Notes under the pieces: model-generated
What the model was told of the DNA's origin: nothing
The model's input: only the letters and a program-made list of their open reading frames with translations
The model's database searches: none
Shown here: piece by piece, positions 36,921 to 47,882 of the stretch
Numbering within the stretch: position 1 is the first letter of the stretch
Layout: every line of letters begins with the position of its first letter
NCBI RefSeq assembly: GCF_013372285.1
Contig: NZ_CP054301.1
Coordinates: forward strand, 2,892,501 to 2,956,500
Direction of reading: 5' to 3'
Length of the DNA: 64,000 nt
Origin: Marinomonas primoryensis
Lineage (GTDB): Bacteria > Pseudomonadota > Gammaproteobacteria > Pseudomonadales > Marinomonadaceae
Made by a program: the position numbers and the translations under genes

Positions 36921-38966
36921 CTAGCGCCTCTGATCAAAAATTGACTCAGCACTTCTTTCAAACGTTAGGTTAATACGCAAAAACATACCTTGAATCGCCT
37001 CAAGTTGATTAGCCTCTTCGACCAACGCCTGTAATTCATCGTAAAGCTGATCGCTGGCGCGTTCAAAGTGATCGTTATATTTACCCTTTGTCGCCAATAA
37101 AAAAGCGTCCGCCAGCGCGGTCTGCCAAATCGCCAACGATGCGAGCTGTTTTCCCGCCAAACTTTCACAAATTGAACGCACTCGAATAGACACATGACCG
37201 AGATTCAACGCAGTTAAGGCAAGGTCTGTAATAGCTCGCGATTTAGAGCCTTGATCGTAATTGGTTAAGCGTAGTAGCCTGTCGGCCATGCGGCGGTTAT
37301 ACCAAGCTGCAGGGCTTACTTGTTGATTAATATCCAATAAGTCTTGATGCGTCGTTTTAAAAATTCGATGCACCAATAACTGAACACTTGGCCCCGTAAT
37401 TAAATGGAATACCCAAAATAAAATACACACTCCAGCAAAAATAGCCATGGCAGTACTCAGTGTGTAGTCAATAGAAAAAGCTCGGCTCATGTCTCGACTT
37501 GGGCTAACGAGAATTGAAAATGGAATGCAAAAACCCAAACCATAGGGCAACGTTTGACGGTCGAAAAGCAGCAACAACCCGATAAAATAAGGCCCCACTA
37601 ACACAAGCAGTAAAATCTCTAATTGCCCTGTACTTTGAGATAATAAATTTAAGGCGAAAAAAATGGCGACGAACGTCGCAACAACTACACCAATTAACAG
37701 ACGTTTCAGCACCACTCTCAACATCACTAAAGGCAGCCTGGCTAACATGATCGAAAAAATCACGGGTAAAATCATAATCATCAACGCGGACGTAGAACCT
37801 GTGCTAACCCAAATACACGCACCGATTAAGAACACCACAGTGGTACGTAGTCCAATCGCCAATCCGGCCAACGGATCTCGATACGTCACCATACTAGGCG
37901 CATTTAATAAGGTGCTATCGCGCTCCTCTAACGCTTTGTAGGCACGCAATAGAACAGTCAAGTCTGCAGTGATGTCTGCACCAACGTTCAGCATATGCGA
38001 TTCAAAAGGAACATCAGTGTCATTGTTCGCTCGATAATCAGCAAGATCTCGACGCAATACTTTAACCTGCTCTAAGCAATAATCGAAATCATTGGATTCG
38101 GCAATACGAGTAAACGCCTCGCGTAATTGATCGAGTAATTGAGTCAAGGCAGGCGTCATCAGCTCGGTATGGCGACGCTGTAAACGACCAAATATTTGCA
38201 CCAACGCTAATAAAGACAGTACTTTTTGACCCAATTGATTCGCGGCACGCGAGCGCCCCGGCCCCTTTGGCCCTTCATAACTCACTGCACTGGAATCTTC
38301 ACTCACCACCCCTAACGTCGTCATAATACCGTCAAGCTGTTTATGACGTGCTTCGTGGGAACCTTCAGTGTCTAACTCAGTCACCAGATACTGTAATGTT
38401 TGATTAATTACCGATTGCGCTTGTTTTTGCAGGCTGTCTTTTACTTTTACCGGCCAAAATAAATGACTCACAATGCCCGCACAAATAGAGCCAATGATGA
38501 TTTCGCTCACTCGCGCCTGAGCAACATCAAATACGGCTTGACTGCTAGCTGTAGAGGGACTTGCCATCACTAGCAACACAATTATTACCGCAGTGACTGC
38601 GGCCATTGCAAATGCATAAACAAAATTGGCCTGACGAACCATCGCTGACAAGGCGGAGTTCAACCCCAGCCATAACGCCAATACCCCCAACGCTACATAA
38701 GGGTAAGACACAAACTGAGTTAGTAAAAATATGCCAAACAAACCGCCAACAACCGTACCAACGATTTGGCAAATAGCTTTTTCAACCACTAAGCCACTTT
38801 CAGGGCGCATTTGTAGAAAAATGGCGGAAACTAAGGCCCAATAAGGTCGATCAAGATTTAAAAACAAAGCGACTGCCAGCGACATCGCCATGGCAATGAC
38901 GCCTTTTAGAGCAAAAATAACGGCCTGTTTTTCGGGAAAAAACAGATTACGAAATACAATCCCCAA
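36921..38966 (-). CDS. aaeB: AaeB-like aromatic carboxylic acid efflux protein (FUSC family)
   Basis: A 681-residue membrane protein of the fusaric acid resistance family. Two blocks of membrane helices are seen (about 10-175 and 355-500), each followed by a long soluble region, the usual FUSC layout. LDRPYWALVSAIFLQMRPESGLVVEKAICQIVGTVVGG (about 38-75) is typical. The start is TTG with AAGGAG 6 nt upstream. It follows the aaeA-like gene by 10 bp and the small aaeX-like gene, making an aaeXAB operon. In E. coli this system exports p-hydroxybenzoate; vanillate-type acids are plausible substrates next to the van genes, by inference. Confidence 0.85.
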   Translation of the reverse strand: MGIVFRNLFFPEKQAVIFALKGVIAMAMSLAVALFLNLDRPYWALVSAIFLQMRPESGLVVEKAICQIVGTVVGGLFGIFLLTQFVSYPYVALGVLALWLGLNSALSAMVRQANFVYAFAMAAVTAVIIVLLVMASPSTASSQAVFDVAQARVSEIIIGSICAGIVSHLFWPVKVKDSLQKQAQSVINQTLQYLVTELDTEGSHEARHKQLDGIMTTLGVVSEDSSAVSYEGPKGPGRSRAANQLGQKVLSLLALVQIFGRLQRRHTELMTPALTQLLDQLREAFTRIAESNDFDYCLEQVKVLRRDLADYRANNDTDVPFESHMLNVGADITADLTVLLRAYKALEERDSTLLNAPSMVTYRDPLAGLAIGLRTTVVFLIGACIWVSTGSTSALMIMILPVIFSIMLARLPLVMLRVVLKRLLIGVVVATFVAIFFALNLLSQSTGQLEILLLVLVGPYFIGLLLLFDRQTLPYGLGFCIPFSILVSPSRDMSRAFSIDYTLSTAMAIFAGVCILFWVFHLITGPSVQLLVHRIFKTTHQDLLDINQQVSPAAWYNRRMADRLLRLTNYDQGSKSRAITDLALTALNLGHVSIRVRSICESLAGKQLASLAIWQTALADAFLLATKGKYNDHFERASDQLYDELQALVEEANQLEAIQGMFLRINLTFERSAESIFDQRR

Positions 38967-38976
38967 CAGAGTCTCC

Positions 38977-39837
38977 TTACTGCTTAGTAAGATGAACAGT
39001 GGCGGTCATGCCAGCGCTAAGTTGCATATTCCCTGGGAGCGGGTCAAATTTGATGTCCACTGGAATACGCTGTGATAAACGTACCCAGTTAAAACTTTGC
39101 TGAATTTGTGGCAAAAGTTGACCATTACTTTGTGTATTCGTATTGGCAATGGCTTTACCAACACTCACGACATGACCCGTTAATGGCTTACCCCCGCTCA
39201 ACAAGAGCATTTTGGCTTTTTGATTTAAATGAATCAGCGGTATTTTTGTTTCTTCAAAATACCCTGTCACGTAAAACGAGTCTGATCGAACAATAGCCAA
39301 AACAGATACACCTTGTCCAACATAGTTACCCTGACGCAAATTCAAGTTAATGATATGACCTGTCGCCGGCGCATACACCTGAGTACGATCCAAATTCAGC
39401 TGCGCTGTTGCTTGCTGTGCTTGCGCTAAATCATAATTGGCTTTTGCTATAGCGGTACTGATACGAGCAGACTCTAAGTCTTCAGCGCTTATCGCTTTTT
39501 GATGTCGTAACTCAACACGAAGTTCATATTTGTGCTTCGCCAATTGCCAAGAATACAAAGCATTTTCTGTATTCGCTTTACTTTGATTTAATGCCGCCTG
39601 ATAACGCTTTGAGTCAACACTGAAAAGCAACTCACCCTCTTCAACAAGCTGATCATTGCCTATATTTAAGTTCGTCACCCAACCAGACACATCAGGAGCG
39701 ACAGTAATGATATCTGCACGAACACGCCCATCGCGTGTCCAAGGTGAATGCATGTAGTCATTCCACACCCACCTTCCGGCAAATACAGCCGCCACAACAA
39801 TGAATACAGTGACAAAAATGCGTAGATAGTTAGCCAT
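38977..39837 (-). CDS. aaeA: AaeA-like membrane fusion protein (HlyD family)
   Basis: A periplasmic adaptor for the AaeB pump, 286 residues from ATG 39837 (GGTGGA upstream; a GTG 15 bp earlier is possible). One N-terminal membrane anchor (about 3-24), then the lipoyl/barrel halves (SPWTRDGRVRADIITVAPDVSGWV, about 34-57, and APATGHIINLNLRQGNYVGQG) flanking a helical hairpin. This is the short AaeA/EmrA-like form. The start lies 5 bp from the aaeX-like stop, which supports co-translation. Confidence 0.88.
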   Translation of the reverse strand: MANYLRIFVTVFIVVAAVFAGRWVWNDYMHSPWTRDGRVRADIITVAPDVSGWVTNLNIGNDQLVEEGELLFSVDSKRYQAALNQSKANTENALYSWQLAKHKYELRVELRHQKAISAEDLESARISTAIAKANYDLAQAQQATAQLNLDRTQVYAPATGHIINLNLRQGNYVGQGVSVLAIVRSDSFYVTGYFEETKIPLIHLNQKAKMLLLSGGKPLTGHVVSVGKAIANTNTQSNGQLLPQIQQSFNWVRLSQRIPVDIKFDPLPGNMQLSAGMTATVHLTKQ

Positions 39838-39841
39838 TGTT

Positions 39842-40048
39842 TTATCTTCCACCTAATAAATAAACAGTCAGCGCTAAGTAACAAACGAACAAAGACACTT
39901 CAAACCAAGCCACCTTCCAAATACGGTCATGCCAGTTCAAACGATGCAGTGCAAAACGCGTTAACGCGGCTAGTAAAAAAGCAATCGGGAAATAAACAAC
40001 CAGCGGACTAAATTCCATCCCACCAAAAACAACAGCCTGAAGCATCAT
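39842..40048 (-). CDS. aaeX: AaeX-like DUF1656 protein
   Basis: A 68-residue membrane protein with two helices (about 15-35 and 48-64), as in the DUF1656 family that accompanies FUSC pumps. E. coli AaeX is 67 residues. An AGGAT ribosome site precedes the tandem ATGs. Its role in efflux is unknown. First gene of the aaeXAB-like operon. The 155 bp upstream (40049-40203) hold no visible LysR-type regulator gene, unlike E. coli, where aaeR is divergent. Confidence 0.85.
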   Translation of the reverse strand: MMLQAVVFGGMEFSPLVVYFPIAFLLAALTRFALHRLNWHDRIWKVAWFEVSLFVCYLALTVYLLGGR

Positions 40049-40203
40049 GAGTATCCTGTCATATTAAGACGTTAGACAGTGTCGCTAAGCATTAAAAAAA
40101 ACGCACATCTAATAAAGGATAGAATTATAAAGAGATAACACCAAAGAAATGCGCACTTAACCGCCAAATAAAAATACAATAACAGGCATTTACTGTACCA
40201 ACC

Positions 40204-41508
40204 CTATTTAGGCAGCGGTAAACTTAGATTGATCCGCCACTCGATATCGAGATGAGAATGATCGGGATGACACCAAAGGCCTCCAATGGCGATCAGCGTA
40301 TCATTTTCATATAAATACGGAAGATGCTCTCGCCACCAGTTTGGTACTTGTTGATCATTAAGCCATTTTTTAAGTTTTCGCGTTTTGCCGTTCGACATGA
40401 TAAGCGTTGCGCCTTCGGGGCGCGCTTTCAGTACGCAGTTATTACTTCCGCGAACACGAATTTCATCAAAAGGACGCTTAAGTACCTCACCTGATGCAAG
40501 CGGTGCTAGCACGACGACTTGATCAAGGGGTAATAGATAAATAACATTTTGATGGCGCATAAGACGCCCAGTAGAAAACACAAACTCAGGCTGCTTATCT
40601 TCTCCACTTGCAAACATATCATTAATACTTTCTAGCTGAGAATGAGTCAATGATGTGTCTTTTCGTTGCAGAAATTGACGTAGCCAAAACAGTCGTTCCT
40701 CTCGTTCTTTATCCGCAATAAAAGATAACTTTAAGCCACCAAACTCATTACACCAAACGTCTAATTGCTGGCTAGCGAATTGCGCTAGCATGCTGTAATC
40801 AGTGGCGATACGTTGCGCACTGGAAGCGATATTTTGCTCCATTTTAGGGAATCGTTCTTTAAGAATAGGGACAACTCTTTGGCGCAGGAAGTTTCGTGTA
40901 AAACGCTCATCTGAATTAGATTCATCTTGAATCCAATCAAGTTGCTGGTGTTGAGCGTAACTCTCAATCTCTGCTTTGGATACATACAATAAGGGTCGAA
41001 TTAATTTAGCCCCCTCTTCACCTAAAGATCTTTCTTCGGGGATACCAACTAATCCTTTTCCGCCAGTACCTCTAAGGAGTCGAAACAAAACCGTCTCGGC
41101 TTGATCCCCAGCGTGATGGGCCAACAATATAACCCCATGATTACCAATGTTTTTTTGAAAAGCGTGATAACGGGCATTACGAGCCGCGTCTTCAAGAGAG
41201 GCTTGAACTTCTAGCTGTACGTGTTCAACAACAAAATTTACACCAAGGTCGTTGCAGATGGATTCACAATGTTTAAGCCAATTGTCCGCATTCGTACTCA
41301 GCCCATGATGGATATGAATCGCCACCAGTTTTTGCTTTTGCTCAGACGTGAGCTGACTCACCAACGAGTGAAGCAATACGTGAGAATCCACTCCGCCACT
41401 AAAACCAACCCACACTGTTTTCGCCTGCATGAATAGCTCATCAACCCACTCAGGGCTGAAACGAAGAGGTGACGACAACGTCATTGGCTTTAGAGTTGAA
41501 TACTTCAT
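40204..41508 (-). CDS. tilS: tRNA(Ile)-lysidine synthase
   Basis: Adds lysine to C34 of the minor tRNA-Ile so that it reads AUA. ATG 41508 (434 residues) is chosen for the GAGG six bases before it. The N-terminal PP-loop ATPase motif S37-G-G-V-D-S42, HIHHGLSTNADNW, LAHHAGDQAETVLFRLLRGTG (about 135-155) and the later NFLRQRVVPIL are conserved. The C-terminal TilS domain ends with the RKLKKWLNDQQVPNWWR segment. It follows accA after a strong terminator, so it likely has its own promoter or is expressed by read-through. Confidence 0.94.
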   Translation of the reverse strand: MKYSTLKPMTLSSPLRFSPEWVDELFMQAKTVWVGFSGGVDSHVLLHSLVSQLTSEQKQKLVAIHIHHGLSTNADNWLKHCESICNDLGVNFVVEHVQLEVQASLEDAARNARYHAFQKNIGNHGVILLAHHAGDQAETVLFRLLRGTGGKGLVGIPEERSLGEEGAKLIRPLLYVSKAEIESYAQHQQLDWIQDESNSDERFTRNFLRQRVVPILKERFPKMEQNIASSAQRIATDYSMLAQFASQQLDVWCNEFGGLKLSFIADKEREERLFWLRQFLQRKDTSLTHSQLESINDMFASGEDKQPEFVFSTGRLMRHQNVIYLLPLDQVVVLAPLASGEVLKRPFDEIRVRGSNNCVLKARPEGATLIMSNGKTRKLKKWLNDQQVPNWWREHLPYLYENDTLIAIGGLWCHPDHSHLDIEWRINLSLPLPK

Positions 41509-41548
41509 CCTAGCCTCAGCGGCAAAGCGCTTAAGAGTGAACACAAAC

Positions 41549-41578
41549 AAAAAAGCCCCCTAATATAGGAGGCTTTTT
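41549..41578 (-). terminator. Intrinsic terminator between accA and tilS
   Basis: On the minus strand AAAAGCCTCCT and AGGGGGCTTTT pair with one G/T-type irregularity around an ATATT-type loop, followed by a T run. It sits 15 nt after the accA stop codon and about 40 nt before the tilS ATG. Confidence 0.85.
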
Positions 41579-41593
41579 AGCATAGCTAAATAA

Positions 41594-42541
41594 TTACAAG
41601 CCGTATGACATCAAACGATTATAACGACGAGCCAATAGCTCATCTGTCGTTAATGCTTCCATTCGATCTAAGGCCGCAATAACATTTTGTTTCAAATTTT
41701 CTGCTATTTGCTCATGAGCAATATGCGCACCACCTAACGGCTCTTGGATAATAGTATCCACAAAGCCCAGCTCTTGAAGTCGTTGAGCCGTAATCCCCAT
41801 CGCTTTAGCAGCATCAGAAGCACGGTCTGCGCTTTTCCACAAAATAGACGCACAACCTTCAGGAGAAATAACAGAGTAAGTACCGTATTGCAGCATCATT
41901 AGCTCATCACAAACACCAATTGCTAACGCACCACCAGAACCACCTTCACCGATCACAGTAGAGATAATTGGTGTTTTAAGGCGAGACATAACAGCCAAGT
42001 TAAAAGCGATCGCTTCACTTTGACCACGCTCTTCAGCACCAATTCCTGGATACGCTCCAGGTGTATCGATAAGGGTAATAATTGGCAATTTAAAACGTTC
42101 AGCGGTTTCCATTAAACGTAACGCTTTGCGGTAACCTTCTGGACGAGGCATACCAAAGTTACGAAGTACTTTTTCTTTTACTTCACGACCTTTTTGATGA
42201 CCAATTACCATCACCGGACGGCCATCTAGACGAGCAATACCACCAACAATCGCACGGTCATCCGCATAATGACGGTCTCCATGCATTTCTTCAAAGTCAG
42301 TAAAAACGTGTTTTATATAATCAAGTGTATATGGGCGCTTTGGGTGACGCGCTAACTGAGAAACTTCCCATGCCCCTAAATTACTAAATAGGCTTTTGGT
42401 CAGCGCTATTTTTTTATCTTCAAGACGACTAATTTCATCGCCTATGTTGATTTCATCATCGTTACCGACTAAACGTAACTCTTCAATTTTTTGTTCAAGT
42501 TCAGCAATCGGCTGCTCAAAAGGGAGATAATCTAAATTCAT
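41594..42541 (-). CDS. accA: Acetyl-CoA carboxylase carboxyltransferase alpha subunit
   Basis: Part of the carboxyltransferase that makes malonyl-CoA for fatty acid synthesis, acting with AccD. It has 315 residues (E. coli 319). It starts [21 protein letters not shown]; the core includes [55 protein letters not shown] (about 157-180) and [21 protein letters not shown] (about 199-219). It follows dnaE by 84 bp, with a weak AT-rich hairpin between them. Confidence 0.97.
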   Translation of the reverse strand: MNLDYLPFEQPIAELEQKIEELRLVGNDDEINIGDEISRLEDKKIALTKSLFSNLGAWEVSQLARHPKRPYTLDYIKHVFTDFEEMHGDRHYADDRAIVGGIARLDGRPVMVIGHQKGREVKEKVLRNFGMPRPEGYRKALRLMETAERFKLPIITLIDTPGAYPGIGAEERGQSEAIAFNLAVMSRLKTPIISTVIGEGGSGGALAIGVCDELMMLQYGTYSVISPEGCASILWKSADRASDAAKAMGITAQRLQELGFVDTIIQEPLGGAHIAHEQIAENLKQNVIAALDRMEALTTDELLARRYNRLMSYGL

Positions 42542-42581
42542 ATTTAATTACACTACTGTTTGGTTGCCATAAAATTTAAGG

Positions 42582-42601
42582 AAAAAAAGCAAATAGCTTT
42601 T
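42582..42601 (-). terminator. Weak candidate terminator between dnaE and accA
   Basis: AAAAGC and GCTTTT form a six-pair, AT-rich stem with a seven-T tail on the minus strand. Only two GC pairs support it, so it may not work. Confidence 0.35.
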
Positions 42602-42625
42602 ATCCTATAGCTCTATTAAATGAGA

Positions 42626-45600
42626 CTAAGTATACACTAACTGAACATTTTGTTTACCGTATTGTTTCTGAAGTTGATGAATTAATTCGTCATCTGGACG
42701 AACTTTCCAACTTGTTCCCAAACGGATATCACCACATGCTTCAGCGGTATCAAAACCGATCACCACATCACAGCCGTCCCCACGATATGACTCCATGTAC
42801 CCTGCCAATGTTTTGATTTCAGCTGGTGTTACCGTCTCTGAAGTCCAAGTAATACGCAAAGCCTCAACATAGCGAACTCGAGCCTGAGCAATATCAAGGA
42901 TATTTCGAGCAATAACTTTTTGTCCACCACGAAACTCATCCACCGAGATTTCGCCTTCAACAACCACGACTTCATCTTTAATAATAACGTTTTTAAAGGT
43001 TTCGTAGCTATCTGGGAAAACCGTTACTTCAATACGAGCAGAGCGGTCATCTAGAGTGACAAAAGCAATATTACCACCTTTTTTGCTCTTGGTAATCCGC
43101 AAGTCCACGATCAGGCCAGCCATAATTTGCGTATCACCACGCTTAGGCTGGAGATCTACAATTTTTGAACGAACAAAGCGACGAATCTCTTTTTCATATT
43201 CATCAATCGGGTGACCTGTCACATACAGACCCAATGTGTCTTTCTCGCCATCAAGTCGCTGACGCGGCGGCCATTCATGCTGAGTACCTATTTCCTTATA
43301 AGCATCCTCCGTATTTTCTTCTACCGCAATGCCAAACAAATCCGTCATACCAGCGTCGTGGTTTTTCGCGTCCTGCACGGCCCGCTTCAGCGCTTCATCG
43401 ATACAAGCAAATAGCGTGGCACGATTCGGTCCAATCGTATCAAAAGCACCCGAGCGAACCAACGCTTCCATAACGCGCTTATTAACTTTACGCCCGACAC
43501 GCTGGCAAAAATCAAAAATGTGCTCAAAAGTGCCTTCTTTTCGCGCTTCAACAATGGCTTCGATTGGGCCTTCACCCACACCTTTAATCGCTCCCAGACC
43601 ATAGACAATAGCGCCTTTCGGATTGACGGTGAATTTGAAAACAGACTCATTCACATTGGGCAGCTCTAACACCAACTTCATTGAGCGGCATTCTTCAATG
43701 AAGATAACAATCTTATCCGTATTTTGCATATCGGCAGACAAAACTGCAGCCATAAATGGCGCAGGATAATGGTTTTTTAACCAAGCCGTTTGGTAAGAAA
43801 CCAATGCGTAAGCCGCGGAGTGAGATTTGTTAAAACCATAACCTGCGAACTTTTCCATCAGATCAAAAATATTACCTGACAGGTCTTTATCAACATTGTT
43901 TTTTAGCGCACCTTCCATGAAGATTAAACGCTGCTCAGCCATTACCTCTGCTTTCTTCTTACCCATGGCACGACGAAGTAAATCTGCACCACCTAGAGAG
44001 AATTTTGCCAGCACCTGGGCAATCTGCATTACTTGTTCTTGGTACAAAATAATGCCGTACGTTGGCTCTAGAACAGGAATAAGATCGTTATGTTGATAAT
44101 CAGAATGAGGGAACGCCAGCTCGGCACGCCCGTGCTTACGGTTAATAAAGTCATCTACCATGCCGGAGCCTAGTGGCCCAGGTCGATACAAGGCCACCAA
44201 GGCGATAATATCTTCAAAGCGCGATGGCAAAAGTTTCTTTATCAACTCTTTCATACCGCGAGATTCCAGCTGGAATACCGCCGTCGTTTCGGCTCGCTTT
44301 AATAAGTCATAGGTGGACTTGTCTTCCAAATCAATCAGTGCAATATCTAACGGCGGCTTACCTTCCAACTCGTTAATAGCGTCAATGTTTTTAACCGCCC
44401 AATCTACGACGGTAAGCGTCTTCAAGCCGAGGAAGTCAAACTTCACCAGTCCCGCTTCTTCCACGTCATTTTTGTCATACTGAGTAACTAATCCTGAACC
44501 ATCTTCTTCACAATATAACGGCGCAAAATCTATTAATTTTGTCGGGGCAATAACCACACCGCCGGCATGTTTACCAAAGTTACGAACCACGCCTTCTAGT
44601 GAAATAGCCATTTCCATGACTTCAGCGGCGTCTTCGTCCCCAGCCAAAAACTCAGGTAATGCAGGCTCTTCTTCTAAGGCCTTTTTCAAGGTCATACCGA
44701 TTTCAAAAGGAATCAACTTAGAAAGCTTATCACCAAGACTGTAGGGCTTACCTTGCACTCGTGCCACGTCTCGCACTACCGCTTTAGCTGCCATCGCCCC
44801 AAAGGTGATGATCTGAGAAACCGCATCACGACCATAAGTACGCGAGACATAGTCGATTACTCGGTCACGATTTTCCATGCAAAAGTCGATATCGAAATCG
44901 GGCATGGAAACCCGCTCAGGATTCAAAAACCGTTCGAATAGCAAATCATACTCGAGTGGATCAAGATCGGTAATCTTCAGAGCATAAGCCACTAAGGAGC
45001 CGGCACCAGATCCTCGTCCTGGGCCAACGGGAATGTCGTTATCTTTTGCCCACTGGATAAAGTCCATTACTATCAAGAAATAACCAGGGAACCCCATCTG
45101 ATTGATAATGTTTAATTCAAAGTCCAAACGGTCCCAGTATTCTTGACGTCGTTTTTCAATTCGCTCACCATACTTTTTAGTCAAAAAATTAAAGCGTTCA
45201 GTTAAGCCATCGTAAGACAACTCACTAAAAAACGCCTCCATCGTCATCCCTTCTGGCACAGGATAGTCAGGCAGAAAATATTTGCCCAGCAACACATCCA
45301 CACTACAGCGTTTGGCAATCTCTACGGTATTTTCAAGCGCCTCAGGAATATCTTCAAAAAGTGCAGCCATTTCTTCTGGCGTCTTAAAATACTGCTCTTC
45401 TGAATAACGGCGTTTACGACGTGGATCATCCAAAGTCACACCATCGTGTATACAAACACGAGCTTCGTGGGCTTCATAGTTCTCACGCTTTAAAAAACGA
45501 ACATCATTCGTCGCAACGACTGGACATCCAAGTTCGCTAGCAAGAGGAACAACAGCATGTATATACTCCTCTTCCCCAAGACGGCTAGTTCGCTGTAACT

Positions 45601-46102
45601 CAATATAAAAACGCTCAGGAAATATCGACATCCAATAAGCCAAACGACTTTTTGCCTGATCCTGTCGACCTTTTTGCAGCAACAAACCAATATCGCCAAA
45701 ACCCGCTCCAGATAAAGCAATAACATCATCGCAACAAGCTTCAATCCACTCGCGCTGAACAATTGGACGACCGTCCACTTGACCAAGTTGATACCCTTTC
45801 GAAATAATTTCGATGATATTTTTGTAGCCTTTATTTGACGTTGCTAACAAGGTAAGACGGTATCGAGAATCCATCTCATCATCTTCGTCGACAACAACAT
45901 CAACACCACAGATAGGCTTAATGCCTTTATCCATCGCACCCTTATAAAAACGCACGAAACCACACAGATTATTTTCGTCAGTAATGGCGACGGCTGGCAT
46001 GGATAATAACTCGGCAGTACCAAGCAGCCCTTTAATTTTTACCAAGCCATCAACCAAGGAAAACTCAGTATGTACTCGTAAGTGTATAAACGATGCGGAC
46101 AA
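42626..46102 (-). CDS. dnaE: DNA polymerase III alpha subunit
   Basis: Catalytic subunit of the replicative polymerase, 1158 residues (E. coli 1160). An N-terminal PHP domain (HLRVHTEFSLVDG at about 6-18), the palm with PDFDIDFCMENRDRV near residue 400, which carries two catalytic aspartates, GPGRGSGAGSLVAYAL (about 360), YQEQVMQIAQVLA, and GYGFNKSHSAAYALVSYQTAWLK near residue 760 are complete. A C-terminal OB fold (QIMAGLIVDLRITKSKKGGNIAFVTLDD) ends the protein. It starts 4 bp after rnhB, so it is coupled to lpxB-rnhB. Confidence 0.98.
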   Translation of the reverse strand: MSASFIHLRVHTEFSLVDGLVKIKGLLGTAELLSMPAVAITDENNLCGFVRFYKGAMDKGIKPICGVDVVVDEDDEMDSRYRLTLLATSNKGYKNIIEIISKGYQLGQVDGRPIVQREWIEACCDDVIALSGAGFGDIGLLLQKGRQDQAKSRLAYWMSIFPERFYIELQRTSRLGEEEYIHAVVPLASELGCPVVATNDVRFLKRENYEAHEARVCIHDGVTLDDPRRKRRYSEEQYFKTPEEMAALFEDIPEALENTVEIAKRCSVDVLLGKYFLPDYPVPEGMTMEAFFSELSYDGLTERFNFLTKKYGERIEKRRQEYWDRLDFELNIINQMGFPGYFLIVMDFIQWAKDNDIPVGPGRGSGAGSLVAYALKITDLDPLEYDLLFERFLNPERVSMPDFDIDFCMENRDRVIDYVSRTYGRDAVSQIITFGAMAAKAVVRDVARVQGKPYSLGDKLSKLIPFEIGMTLKKALEEEPALPEFLAGDEDAAEVMEMAISLEGVVRNFGKHAGGVVIAPTKLIDFAPLYCEEDGSGLVTQYDKNDVEEAGLVKFDFLGLKTLTVVDWAVKNIDAINELEGKPPLDIALIDLEDKSTYDLLKRAETTAVFQLESRGMKELIKKLLPSRFEDIIALVALYRPGPLGSGMVDDFINRKHGRAELAFPHSDYQHNDLIPVLEPTYGIILYQEQVMQIAQVLAKFSLGGADLLRRAMGKKKAEVMAEQRLIFMEGALKNNVDKDLSGNIFDLMEKFAGYGFNKSHSAAYALVSYQTAWLKNHYPAPFMAAVLSADMQNTDKIVIFIEECRSMKLVLELPNVNESVFKFTVNPKGAIVYGLGAIKGVGEGPIEAIVEARKEGTFEHIFDFCQRVGRKVNKRVMEALVRSGAFDTIGPNRATLFACIDEALKRAVQDAKNHDAGMTDLFGIAVEENTEDAYKEIGTQHEWPPRQRLDGEKDTLGLYVTGHPIDEYEKEIRRFVRSKIVDLQPKRGDTQIMAGLIVDLRITKSKKGGNIAFVTLDDRSARIEVTVFPDSYETFKNVIIKDEVVVVEGEISVDEFRGGQKVIARNILDIAQARVRYVEALRITWTSETVTPAEIKTLAGYMESYRGDGCDVVIGFDTAEACGDIRLGTSWKVRPDDELIHQLQKQYGKQNVQLVYT

Positions 46103-46106
46103 AATA

Positions 46107-46709
46107 TTATCTCTCTAAAATCTTTTTAACTGGGCCGAAACTGCGTCGATGAATCGGCGTGATGCCATGCACTTGAATGGCTTTAAGGTGCAAGGCAGTA
46201 GGGTACCCTTTATGTTTTTCAAATCCATACTGAGGATAAATTTTAGCCGCCTGCACAATATCTCTATCACGGGTCACTTTGGCTAAAATAGACGCGGCAG
46301 AAATAGCCGCGTGCCGAGCATCCCCTTTAACCACTGCCTCAGCGGGACAAGGAAGGTTGGGAGGAATACGATTACCGTCTATCAATACATGTTCAGGTGC
46401 AACCGACAATAAAGCGACAGCTCGAGACATTGCCAGCATACTGGCGTGTAAAATATTTATCTCGTCAATTTCTTCTATCGTCGCACTGGCAACACCATAG
46501 GCTACGGCTTTTTCTTGTATTTCAACAAACAACGCTTCGCGTTTTTTTTCACTTAATTTTTTGGAATCAGCCAAACCTGCAATTGGACGGTTTGGGTCTA
46601 GAATCACCGCAGCGGCAACTACCTCACCCGCTAAAGGACCTCTTCCAGCTTCGTCAGTCCCGGCCAATAAATCACCAAAATATACCTGACTTACAAAAGG
46701 CTCCATCAT
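46107..46709 (-). CDS. rnhB: Ribonuclease HII
   Basis: Removes RNA from RNA-DNA hybrids and single ribonucleotides from DNA. The 200-residue protein has the N-terminal GTD19-E20[17 protein letters not shown] catalytic motif, [13 protein letters not shown] (about 46-58), the VLIDGNRIP aspartate and the [10 protein letters not shown] segment with the last carboxylate. Its start overlaps the end of lpxB by 4 bp and dnaE follows 4 bp after, the usual lpxB-rnhB-dnaE order. Confidence 0.96.
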   Translation of the reverse strand: MMEPFVSQVYFGDLLAGTDEAGRGPLAGEVVAAAVILDPNRPIAGLADSKKLSEKKREALFVEIQEKAVAYGVASATIEEIDEINILHASMLAMSRAVALLSVAPEHVLIDGNRIPPNLPCPAEAVVKGDARHAAISAASILAKVTRDRDIVQAAKIYPQYGFEKHKGYPTALHLKAIQVHGITPIHRRSFGPVKKILER

Positions 46710-47863
46710 TTCGCTTTCTCTTCAAGCATAGAAATAATCGCTTTCGCCGCCGTTTCTCCAGCATTTTTTCGTAACATTTTATGCAAATTAAGATACTTAG
46801 CTTGAATGGTTTTATCACCATTAAAAGATCGCCAAGTTTGCAGCAATCGTGTAGCTAAATTATCTGGCGTCGCGGCATCTTGAAGTAGCTCAGGAACTAA
46901 GGCCTCATTCGCCAATAAATTAGGCAAAGAAACATAAGGCACCTTAATCATTCGAGACATGATGGCATAAGTCACTTTATTGACCCGATAAGACACGACC
47001 ATAGGACGTTTCACCAGCATGGCTTCAAGAGCCGCCGTCCCTGATGCCAATAAAATAGCGTCAGATGCGGCCATAACAGTACGCGATTGACCGTCAATAA
47101 GAATGGCTTCTGCATTAGCTCCCTCAAGTATCGACTCTATTTGCACTCGTCTTGCCGCATTAGCCGCTGGCATCAAGAAAACAGCATCGGGTTCTTTTTG
47201 CTTAATCCGCTTCATTGTTTCTACGAAAAGAGGTGCTAAACGAGACACTTCACCTTCGCGAGAACCAGGCAAAATACCAAACACAGGTCCATTAATTGGG
47301 CCTAAGTTAAGCGTATCTCTTGCTTCAAGAGCATCACTATCTAGGGGTATTTCATCGGCCAACGTATGACCAACACAAACAATAGGAATATTGTGTTCAT
47401 GATAGATAGGCAGCTCGAACGGGAATAGCGCCAACATCAAATCAACCGATTTTTTGATGTTAAAAATGCGTTTTTGACGCCATGCCCAGACAGAAGGACT
47501 GACATAGTGCACGGTTGGAATACCAGATTTTTTTAATTTCCTTGCTAAAGGCATATTAAAATCAGGGGAATCTATGCCTATAAAGGCCGTTGGTGGGTTA
47601 TCTAAGCAGGACTGATACAAACGTTTACGTATACCAAGAAGCTCTATTAAACGCGCCAACACTTCAACCAGCCCCATTACGGATAATCGATCCATTGGCA
47701 CAACCGTCTTGAAGCCTTGAGCCTCCATTAACGGCCCACCAATTCCTTCAAAAATAGCATTGGGTTGCAATATTTTTAAATGAGCAATCAGATTAGCGCC
47801 TAAAATGTCACCTGAAGCCTCACCTGCGACTACAACATAACGTATCGGAGACATCACTTTCAT
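46706..47863 (-). CDS. lpxB: Lipid-A-disaccharide synthase
   Basis: Glycosyltransferase (family GT19) that makes the lipid A disaccharide from UDP-diacylglucosamine and lipid X. The 385-residue protein has [17 protein letters not shown] (about 10-26), GIGGPLM, the [15 protein letters not shown] segment (about 97-111), [14 protein letters not shown] and [14 protein letters not shown] (about 193-206). AGAGG precedes the ATG. The terminator hairpin ends only about 20 nt before this ATG, an unusual position discussed in the findings. Confidence 0.96.
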   Translation of the reverse strand: MKVMSPIRYVVVAGEASGDILGANLIAHLKILQPNAIFEGIGGPLMEAQGFKTVVPMDRLSVMGLVEVLARLIELLGIRKRLYQSCLDNPPTAFIGIDSPDFNMPLARKLKKSGIPTVHYVSPSVWAWRQKRIFNIKKSVDLMLALFPFELPIYHEHNIPIVCVGHTLADEIPLDSDALEARDTLNLGPINGPVFGILPGSREGEVSRLAPLFVETMKRIKQKEPDAVFLMPAANAARRVQIESILEGANAEAILIDGQSRTVMAASDAILLASGTAALEAMLVKRPMVVSYRVNKVTYAIMSRMIKVPYVSLPNLLANEALVPELLQDAATPDNLATRLLQTWRSFNGDKTIQAKYLNLHKMLRKNAGETAAKAIISMLEEKAK

Positions 47864-47882
47864 TTATACAACCTCTAATAAT